From positions 62,001 to 126,000 of the forward strand of contig VXIS01000103.1 in assembly GCA_008704415.1 (NCBI GenBank): a stretch of DNA of 64,000 bases. Direction: 5' to 3'. This DNA comes from Sphaerosporella brunnea. Lineage: Eukaryota > Ascomycota > Pezizomycetes > Pezizales > Pyronemataceae. The position numbers were made by a program, and so were the translations under genes. Position 1 is the first letter of the stretch. Every line of letters starts with the position of its first letter. Below the pieces are notes generated by a model. That model had not been told where the DNA came from, made no database searches, and worked only from the letters and a program-made list of their open reading frames with translations. Below, piece by piece: positions 56,200 through 64,000 of this stretch.

Positions 56200-56814
56200 C
56201 CATGGGAAGAAATCAACAGAGTAACTAGGTAGCTCAGGGCTGGCGACTCAGACGCCATCACGGCGTTGCGATTGATTGACAGGCGTGAGAGAGCAGGATC
56301 ACGGAGAGCGACTACGGCGTCGTCTCAGCGTCTCCTTTGGTCGGGAGTGCATCACTTGGTGTTGACCACGACCTATGACGATGGACCGGCGGGGCGCGGG
56401 GGAGTAGGGCAGAGCCGAGAGAGTTGATCATGTGATGGTGGATTGAGGATGTCGAATCTGTATTTAACGAGCCAGACCATCAATAAAATTTCGGATCACT
56501 ATCGATGCCTAAAATAAAATCGGTGTTGCATATTCACGAGTCACTATGTATGCATATTTTGCCAGGCTGAATACCCCTAATGGTTGTTGGCCTCAATATA
56601 CACCGCCTGTTAAAGATGTAGGATAATTGAGGAGGGACGGCTGTATTGAACGACTGCGTTGTCTTGAATTCCTAAAAACCAGGGACTCGGGTTTAACCCG
56701 GCGCCCTCGCCTTCCAATGCCCTGGATAAAATACACAGACTCTCGCTATATCTTGCAGTGTCGCACTCCCTCGTGAGTCTTCGACTCACGGACTTATCCA
56801 ACTCGTTGACGCGG
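56200..56814. other. Intergenic, no gene seen
   Basis: About 600 bp between the minisatellite element and the end of the ankyrin pseudogene. Confidence 0.4.
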
Positions 56815-58388
56815 GCTTAATAGCCTTCTTCGTGAGTGACGCTTCTAGACTCCGTATACGGAGTTGCAACACCGCCTACAGGACGATAAGCGTTCCAGCC
56901 CAACAAAGTCAAAATCTCCTGCACCTTATCATGGTTGGTCCATGTGAGACACAGCTTCATAAAGAATCGACAACGGTGTCTGCCCATGCTCGTTGAGTGC
57001 CTCCTTGCCCTCCGACCAACTTTTCACCAACATTCTCCTCCGGGCCGCCCAGTCCGGCTCAGCAGCCGACAAAACACGCACGGGAGATCTCTCTCCCCCC
57101 CCCCTCCCTAATGCACTCAAAGAATGCAGGGCCGAGCGACGCGCTGGTCTCAGTGCGGCCAACGCCCGACAAGCGAGAGACACCAGCCCCGACCGCCCCC
57201 CGCGATGAGGCTGAGGCGAAAGAGGGATGGAAGAAGGTCGAGAGAAAGAAACGCAGGCGGCCCTCGGGCCGTATTGCGACACAATCTACTGGGAAGGACG
57301 CCCCGTCCTGGGCCCAAGTGGCCAGTGGCGGAGCTGTCTGTTTCAACTTCTACATAGGAAGAGGAGCAGGCAACGCCGAGCCATGCACGGCACGCCAACC
57401 CTGGGGGAGCAATAAGAAGAAGGAGGAGGGGCAGGAGAAGGGGAAGGAGGGGTAGGAGAAGGGGAAGGAGAAGGAGCAGCGGGCTCCTGACGCGCGGGGT
57501 TGAATGCAGTCTTTTCCGTCTTATGTGTCGCGATTTCCTTGTTTTCTTTCCTTAAGAAAGCCGCAACAGTAGGCTCTTGTGCTTAGGGGGTAGCACAGTC
57601 TCTCTTCTATTATATGCCATGATCGCATGCGGTCGAATACAAAATGATTAAAACAAAAAAAAAAAAAAAAATCCATCAACATTCTCACCACATCTGTCTT
57701 CTCAGTCTCAGCCGCCAAATGCAACGGTGTATTCTCCCTCGGCCCCTCGGGCTAACGTTCCACCAACACCTTCACCACTTCGGTCCCCTCTCAGCCGCCA
57801 AATGCAATGGCGTATTCCCAGTCGCATCATGATCCTTCTCCCTCGTGCCCTCGGGCCAACGTTCCAGCAATAGTCTTACAACATCGGTCTTCCCCGCTCG
57901 GGATCCAAGAGAAGCTGCACCATCTCTGCCGACCGCGCAGAACGAATGACATTGTAGCCAGGTCTGTCGCGTTCGTCGTATAGGACTACATCGGCACCAT
58001 ATGCTAATAAGAGACGCGCAATCGGAATATTGTCAAGATCGACGGCGGCCTTTAAAGGGGTGCCATACGTGTCCCAATCATTGCTGTATCGGTCGAAACG
58101 GCCGTTCTTGAATTCCCCCTGAAGAAGGGCTTCAACATCCGCGCCTAGCTCCAGGAAAAACTTTAGACCCGCAAGGTTGTTGGTATGGATTAAGTGCCCG
58201 AATACGTAGTCCTCCATGTAACCGCAATCCACGGCCTCTTGCCAAAGTGGGCGATTGGGACACGCGTAGAGTGCGCGGTTGACCTTGAGGAACGAGTTGA
58301 AGTCGGCGAAACAGAGCCAGCCTTCATGGTCAGTGAGGAGGTGCGCGATCATGAGCAAGATTTCAAGCGGAATTTGGGGGGGCGACAT
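56815..58388 (-). pseudogene. F-box/ankyrin-repeat protein, decayed and interrupted
   Basis: From ATG 58388 (MSPPQIPLEILLMIAHLLTD) an F-box-like region (FNSFLKVNRALYACPNRPLW) leads into ankyrin repeats: NNLAGLKFFLELGADVEALL, TPLKAAVDLDNIPIARLLLA, YGADV and SAEMVQLLL. From ~57900 the repeats continue only with frame slips (TDVVRLLLERWPEGTREKDH, GNTPLHLAAERG, NTPLHLAAETEKTDVVRMLM). A retroposon (57038-57671) then interrupts the gene. Its end follows on the other side: RMLVKSWSEGKEALNEHGQT, PLSILYEAVSHM, then DKVQEILTLLGWNAYRPVGG to a stop near 56817. Such proteins act as substrate adaptors or in self/non-self responses; the original partner is unknown. Confidence 0.78.
57038..57671 (+). mobile_element. 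Poly(A)-tailed non-LTR retroposon with ORF1-like frame
   Basis: 634 bp ending in A17 (57655-57671). It is flanked by 15-bp direct repeats with two mismatches (TTCACCAACATTCTC at 57023-57037, TCCATCAACATTCTC at 57672-57686). The plus strand carries a basic frame like the start of a LINE ORF1 (AEAKEGWKKVERKKRRRPSG, then DAPSWAQVASGG), then a 3'-UTR-like stretch. Without reverse transcriptase it must have been moved by a partner LINE. Confidence 0.75.
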
Positions 58389-59438
58389 CGCGACAGAATC
58401 GAGGAGGATGTGAGATAGTGCGACGTCGCAAGAGTCCACGCGCGCTTATGCGCGTCTGAAAATGACGTGGACACAGGATTAGGGTTTCTGTGAACATACC
58501 CTAAGCCCTTAGACCGGCGCCATTTCGCAACCAAGTACCGCCGAACTGATCAGCGTGAAACAAGAGAGCGTGCATATAGACGCCACGGAGGCTGGCAGTG
58601 TTGGCCCAGCCTGTATTGATTGTCCGAGGACCCAGGCCCTGATGACAGCACACATGGCCACCGAAGCGTTATTCAGTTACCTGGGCACCACAGTGTCGCA
58701 GGCAGTCAGATGCAACGTTTTAATATGGTTTCTGTGTTTCTCTGTTCCAGCTATCGGCATGAATGCGGATTTGCATTGCGTTGCGCATAGTGGTCACTGA
58801 AGAACAGCGTCTGATGAGGGATCAACGGGCGCGCAACGAATAGCGGGCGGGTGTGGCGATGGTTTTGATGAATGAACTGTCCAAGCATTTTCCAGAGTGA
58901 GCTCACGTGACCGGAAACAAACAAATGATCAAACAAGTCGGAACGCATGTACGCCCAAATGCCAATAGTCACCACTCACCACACGGGTCTCAACTTGTAC
59001 GAACGAGAATATATTTATACGGCAACACAAGACCCCACAGTCAATCACGTATCCACCTGCTCCTGGTCCGTGTTATCCGGAGGGACAATCTCCGCCATGG
59101 CAGCATCGTCATATGATATGGGGGGGGTTCATCCAGTGACCGGGGCGTCTGAGGTGAAACCATCGTCATCTCCTCCCGCTCTCTGTTCCCTTCGGTAACC
59201 CTGAGGAGGGCTTTCTTAAGTTCGTCGCGAAAGTGATCCACGACCCTCGTGATGTCAGTTCTGAAGCTGATTCGATCGTAACCCAACCCGAGCCAAATGG
59301 ACAGAGGCTAGGCGCGAGACAAATCAGGTTGGATATTCCGAACGACTTTGGGAAAGGGTCAGGGAACATGACCCACTCTTGCGTGATTTTATACCAGGAA
59401 AAGTGATGTACGGTGCCCGCACCGCCCCTGCTATCCCC
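58389..59438. other. Intergenic, no gene recognised
   Basis: About 1 kb between the ankyrin pseudogene and the foldback cluster. Only short open stretches without recognisable text. Confidence 0.4.
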
Positions 59439-59557
59439 TACCGTAGAGATTCGGTGCTAAGGCAATGTGGTAAAGTCACTGCGCTCTGTAGAGAAGCCAC
59501 TCAGCCTCATGGCGAAGCGACTTAGCCACATTGCCTTAGTACCGAATCTCTACGGTA
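59439..59557. repeat. Foldback 1
   Basis: Arms of 32 bp (59439-59470 and 59526-59557), 31 of 32 complementary, beginning TACCGTAGAGATTCGGT. The 55-base loop pairs further, imperfectly (TAAAGTCACTGCGC with GCGAAGCGACTTAG). Confidence 0.95.
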
Positions 59558-59559
59558 CC

Positions 59560-59636
59560 GCATAAACTCGCAAGCAAGAGACTGGGCTAAGTCACTGCGC
59601 CATGTAGGCCAGTGACTCTTGCTTGCGAGTTTATGC
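59560..59636. repeat. Foldback 2
   Basis: Perfect 21-bp arms (59560-59580 and 59616-59636; begins GCATAAACTCGCAAGCAAGA) around a 35-base loop. The loop shares CTAAGTCACTGCGC..TGTAG with the loop of foldback 1. Confidence 0.95.
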
Positions 59637-59643
59637 AGTACAA

Positions 59644-59812
59644 GCTCGAGTTTGCCATAGGTATTCGTTGCACTTCCTTAGGGTGTGGTGCGGGTGTTCA
59701 ATGTCAGGATGACGGCCACCCGCGGGCCGCACTTGCTGTTGGCCTCTCATTTGGCACCCACACCGCACCCTAACCTTAGAAAGGAAATGCAACGAATATG
59801 GCAAACTCGAGC
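59644..59812. repeat. Foldback 3
   Basis: Imperfect arms of about 50 bp (GCTCGAGTTTGCCATAGGTA... with ...ATATGGCAAACTCGAGC), with small gaps. The loop contains CCCGCGGG. Confidence 0.93.
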
Positions 59813-60145
59813 ATGTGGGGGATAACCACACCCTAAAGCCCTCGATAGCCAGCATTCTATCAAGATTTCTTTCTTCAATGCTCCATCAAGTCAGGTCGGG
59901 AACCAAAACCAACGCTGTGTGCTGGCCGGGGGGATGAGCTCGATTCTTCCCCGGTAGATTTAACGGCCGTGGTCCCGCTGCGTGGAGTCCGCCAGATCCC
60001 TGTCACACGACTCGTCGTGGGTTCTAACTTCTCTCGCATAACGAACCCTAACATAAGTACAGTGCCGCTCGATTCGAAGTCATTGGTTTCTATGCAGAAG
60101 ACCTTCAGTCCAGTGGGTAAAGTCCATCACAATTATTTCAACCGA

Positions 60146-60429
60146 TTGTGATACTGGAAGTTCAATCCTGCGCATCGTCCGGCGAACCCAGCTGCCATGC
60201 AAGCACACCTACCATTTTGAGTGCGTGTCGAAGTGGCTAGAATTGCACGATGTGAGTTCCACCTTCGTACATTTCGGCTCGGGCTATCACTGACTTCCCC
60301 CAGACCTGCCCCATATGCAGACACCCAATAATGCCGGAAGGGAGACGTGAGGAGCGGCGATCGTCAGCATCAGCTTCGAGCCCAGGCCACAGCAGTATCA
60401 TTCTCAACCACATTCTCCGGAGCCGGTAG
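60146..60429 (+). CDS. RING-H2-type zinc-finger fragment
   Basis: Two exons around a GT-AG intron (60236-60303): TQLPCKHTYHFECVSKWLEL + HD, then TCPICRHPIMPEGRREERRS and a short Ser-rich end, with a stop at 60427-60429. This is the C-x-H-x2-H-x2-C...C-x2-C half of a RING-H2 domain, the E2-binding part of ubiquitin ligases. The first C-x2-C pair is not visible upstream, so the gene is incomplete, has a further exon I could not place, or has decayed. A Pro/Thr-rich frame continues to 60757 (FSTTFSGAGSSLAGAFPFLG) and may be a further exon. Confidence 0.55.
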
Positions 60430-60757
60430 CAGCCTCGCTGGTGCCTTTCCATTCCTCGGCTTGTTTGGTGGATCTCAGGGCCCCGCCAGACCGCCGCAAC
60501 CGACTAATCCGACCGCCAGTCAAGATTTGAGCCACCCTCCGGCCACGGCCAGCACTTGCACCCATGACGAAAGCCAGGATCGCACAGCAGCCCCCCCTGG
60601 CAGCTTTCCTACCGAAGATGACGAAGAACTTGCGGCTCGATACCCGCACCAACAAACCCACAACGCCGGCGATAGTGGAGTGGCTCGCATCATCATCACC
60701 AAACTCACGATTCTGGAAGCGGACAGGGTCGTAGTGTTTTTGCGAACCTTTTAGAAG

Positions 60758-63451
60758 GAGGGCGAGCTAAATACCATGAATGCGTATTATCGTAAGGGGA
60801 TGCTTTGCTTGCTTGGAGTGTTTACGATTCAGTAGTTTGTGTATTCAAATTATGGATTTGCATCGCATAGATCGAATGTGATTTTGATCAGTTTGTTGGT
60901 TCGGGGGCTCATTTCTGTTTTCTCTCATGCATTTCCTATTTCTTTTCCTTTGTTTTGGGCTGGCGGCGGCGGAGGCGGATCGGACGTCTGCATCCGCTTG
61001 AAGGAGCTCGAGTATATGAAGTTTTCCCAGCCTCAGTGGGGCCGCTTCATCATCACCGTCCTCCTAGCCCACCACCGGTGCAGCACAATCTCTAGGCCAA
61101 TGGAGCTCCGGCTCTCAGTAGCTCTCCGGTCGGAGACTCGGAGAAGTGCAGGCAGGTCAGCTGCCGGGCCGGGCAACCGGTAAACCAAGGTGCTGGAAAT
61201 TGGGAAGAAGAGGTTCATATGGGGACTATGTGCTTGGAAGTTCGCTATGTACCATTTCTATTCAGTTTGTTCTGTCTATTAGGAGGATCGAGGGGTGCTA
61301 GACCTGAAATTGAACTTGAATTGAATTTGAGCTTGATTTCAAATTCAGATTCAAATTTGAAATTAAATATGACCAGCCCGCTTAGCATGCGTAGTTGAGG
61401 TTTCAAGCCAATCCGCCTCAGCGTCTACTCTTGCATCGAAACTCATAACCCACCGGTCGGGCCTTCGTTCGGCTTGGGCGGCTCTTGAATTGATTTGGAG
61501 AATCATCGTCCGCTGGGACCCCCATAGCCGCTCCAACGTGTTTAAGATCATGGCGCTCTACGCGAGCCACGGTCGCTCTGTCCGTTAAGTGTACGTGTCC
61601 TGTAATGGAGCGGCAGGAATCACATGGTATCACTCGTGTAACTCCGGAAGCCGAACACACGATACATATCACGCGTGAGGTTTCGAGCGACGGCACCCCT
61701 TCAACGAACCAATCGGATAACCTCCGAATTTCCCGTTTGGGTAGGCCCCAGTTTGAGTATTCCATGAAGTAAACTTCATTGCATTTTCACATGGTCGCGG
61801 ATAGGGGTGGCATATTATATCACTTTGAAGCTTCCTGGGCAGTGGGCAAGCTGCGGAGTGGACAGTCCTCCGATTGAGTGAGAATCAATGATCTGTTGCT
61901 TCTTGCTCTGTTCAAGTACAGCCTGAGAGAGGAGGAGGGGCGTTGGCGGGCGAGCATGCTTCTTTGGAGTCTTCCCCTTCAAAGTTTGTAGGAGGTTCAG
62001 GTCTAGCCGGGGGCTGGCTAGAGTGGAGAGGGTACGGTCGGACATGAGGCTTCAAATTGCGGGTGCTCAGGGTGTTCATCCTGGCCACATTTTGTGCCTA
62101 TCCCTCGCTAAAACATCGCTGAAAAGGGCCCAGAATTGACACACATAAATAGGAGAAGCATAGGAATTATATTCTTAATTTTGGTTCTAGACTCTCGTGC
62201 ACAACTCTCGTTGTCGTTGACTTTGATCGTTGCGACTTGCCAATCGACAAAAATTCGCTAGCTCTACGAGCGAAGGGTTATAAGACTGCGCATATCTGGT
62301 CCGGAGCATATCCTTATAGAGAGTCGACTGTATATATTACGCACACATAATGGACACCACCGTACTTTTTAGTTACCATAGAAATCCGGACATTGGGTGG
62401 GCGGGGATATGATAAACCTATCCTTAACCTAACCCTTCGCTCCGACATTGGTATAAGGCGACCGCCGCCTTATGACTGGAATTATGCGGTACTCCAAAAA
62501 AGACCCACTTGCTGAATCCACAGGCTACTTTAGGGACTCAGCCCCATAGGCAACTCCTCGACCTGACCTCACGAGAGCAGTCACGATCAATATGAACACC
62601 GGTAGTTATTTTTTTCTCTGTCCCTTCGGTGATTACCGCTAATGGAATGTCATCACTAGCAGTTAGAGCATTTGTGCGTCACAACACATCGGGGCAGCCT
62701 TTACCCTCGCTGCGACCACTGCTCTCATGTGGGACAACCACAAAGGACGTAATCACGTTATGAACGATCTCAAGGTTGATCTCGGCAGGCAGATCTCGGC
62801 CACATCGATAAGAATCTCGAGAAAGTTCACAAAGACATACAGGACCATGGAGCGAAAGTCCAAGACTGCAAGCCAATGGTATTGGAAACCGGACATCACA
62901 TTATGAATGCACTTAACGGGAACCAAAATCCCATGAGGGAGTGGCTCCCGAAGCTGAGCATTGCAAGCAGTCTGGTGAGGATTGCGGTTCCATTCCGAAG
63001 ACTTGAGGGAGTAAGGTCTAAAGCATAAGCGGCATATTCCTATCCCTCATGGAGGATGTAACTAATTCACGAAAGTTCCCTCTATTTCTGGTTTGGAAGG
63101 CGTATACGGCGGTCACGGATCAAGAGGCGTTTTGCTTTTACATAGACAAGTGACACCCTTGTGGTAACCGCATGGCGACCGAAACCTCTTGTCTCCTCAC
63201 AATTGGACACCCATGAAAACATTGGCTGCCACTTTGCTCTCTGCTCGAGGCGTGCGACAACTCGTTGGTCACAGTCTATCACTCACACTGCCGAATTTTC
63301 GGAAAACGGGCAAAGCGCTCTGCAGGTAATGGTTGGCTGCATACAGCGTTTTCGAATTGGCTGGAGAAAAAATTCACTAGCTTCAGTGGGCAAGGTGAGA
63401 ATCGCGGTGCGCCTTGATTTCTTTTTTTCTATTTTTTTCGGCCGGGCGGAT
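60758..63451. other. Gene-poor 2.7 kb
   Basis: No gene supported. An AT-rich self-similar stretch TTGAA/TTCAAATTTGAA lies at 61308-61370. A terminus-like CAGTCGACTCTCTATAAGGA (reverse strand, ending near 62332) resembles the ends of pogo-type elements, but no partner end was found. Open text at 62690-62880 (FTLAATTALMWDNHKGRNHV) is unrecognised. Confidence 0.4.
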
Positions 63452-63453
63452 TA

Positions 63454-63695
63454 TACTCGCCGAATTTTTAAGTATCCGGACACCCCCAAAAAGTTCCACC
63501 GAGGATAATATCGTAAGGAAAAAGCGAATCTCTACTTCTTTGTGCCCAAAGGCTCGAGGGGGCTCTCGGCCTAAATTTGAGCTCAAGAACAAATTTTTTG
63601 GGTAAAAGAGAGTGAAGAAATCGATTTTTCGTTGCATAATTGGGGTGGTCGGACAGGGTTTCTGAGTGTCCGGATACTTAAAAATCCGGCGAGTA
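63454..63695. mobile_element. TA-flanked MITE
   Basis: 242 bp with ~32-bp inverted repeats (left TACTCGCCGAATTTTTAAGT, right ...ACTTAAAAATCCGGCGAGTA), flanked by TA on each side as in Tc1/mariner-type insertion. Non-coding; related sequence at 21230-21333. Confidence 0.88.
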
Positions 63696-63697
63696 TA

Positions 63698-64000
63698 AGT
63701 CATTATTCATTGAGATTATTAATGACCAGACTTGTGGCGCGGAGCGAAAGCCACCGAACGCAAAGACCTGGTCACCGGAGCCACAAGGGAGCGACAGCGA
63801 TGGACATTTCCACTCAACTTCGACCAAGACACTCCTTCGTCAAACACACATAGAGGGGAAAACCCCTCTATACAAGCTCTCCCTCCTCAAAACTCCGGAA
63901 AAACGCACCAACCACGAAAAAGGCTCTTCGCTAGATACTTGCCGTCAAACAAAAAACAAAAAACTACCAACAGAGCGCTGAGTTTTGGGCAGCAGCACGT
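63698..64000. other. No feature seen
   Basis: Last 300 bp. A small inverted repeat AGAGGGG...CCCCTCT lies at 63853-63870; nothing else supportable. Confidence 0.4.

Noticed and set aside
62240..62340. pogo/Tigger-like terminus CAGTCGACTCTCTATAAG
   Set aside because: Only one end is visible, without transposase text or a partner inverted repeat, so I did not call an element.

Overview
The window is nuclear DNA of a filamentous ascomycete (Pezizomycotina). Genes have short introns (about 50-90 bp) with CTRAY-like branch sites, several tRNA genes carry introns, and there are fungal-only families (Zn2Cys6 regulator, DUF7708 protein, DUF7025/AAA ATPases). The transposon load and the scattered genes would suit a repeat-rich lineage such as Pezizomycetes, but I cannot fix the genus.

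Layout. 1-8246: an AAA ATPase gene (minus strand, running off the left edge) split by a complete Ty3/gypsy chromovirus with two identical 128-bp LTRs and a perfect 5-bp target duplication. 9109-11274: a DUF7708/P-loop protein, then a 5'-truncated LINE with a 13-bp target duplication. 12519: tRNA-Ile. 13410-17013: a Zn2Cys6 transcription factor and a UPF0317/DUF1445 protein. 18466-22295: tRNA-Pro, a TIR element, a hAT transposase relic, a hypothetical gene, tRNA-Glu and a short hAT element with a perfect 8-bp target duplication. 22.3-26.0 kb: no supportable gene. 26047-33216: a conserved fungal protein with an acidic tail, panB, glyoxalase I, a small hypothetical protein and CDC73. 33.3-45.5 kb: a graveyard holding hAT pieces, a decayed coiled-coil gene, a decayed C2H2 regulator with telomere-like repeats, and a second, badly broken AAA ATPase carrying two more copies of the TIR element; one GNAT gene here is intact. 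46.4-53.8 kb: LINE and piggyBac-like relics, then VPS25, YIF1, ARP2 and a frameshifted eIF2B-delta. 55-64 kb: a TIR element filled with a 36-bp minisatellite, an F-box/ankyrin pseudogene hit by a poly(A) retroposon, three foldback sequences in a row, a RING-finger fragment and a TA-flanked MITE.

The housekeeping genes serve unrelated systems: transcription elongation (CDC73), ESCRT-II sorting (VPS25), ER-Golgi traffic (YIF1), actin nucleation (ARP2), pantothenate synthesis (panB) and methylglyoxal detoxification (GLO1). YIF1 and ARP2 share a 336-bp divergent promoter.

Most notable points: (1) four introns that must be spliced at non-GT sites to give the conserved protein, two AT-AC (GLO1, VPS25) and two GC-AG (both in YIF1); (2) three consecutive foldbacks at 59439-59812; (3) a short hAT element whose interior looks like a deletion derivative of sequence that now flanks CDC73; (4) a very young LTR element inside an AAA gene; (5) an eIF2B-delta copy with frame breaks mostly at short homopolymers.
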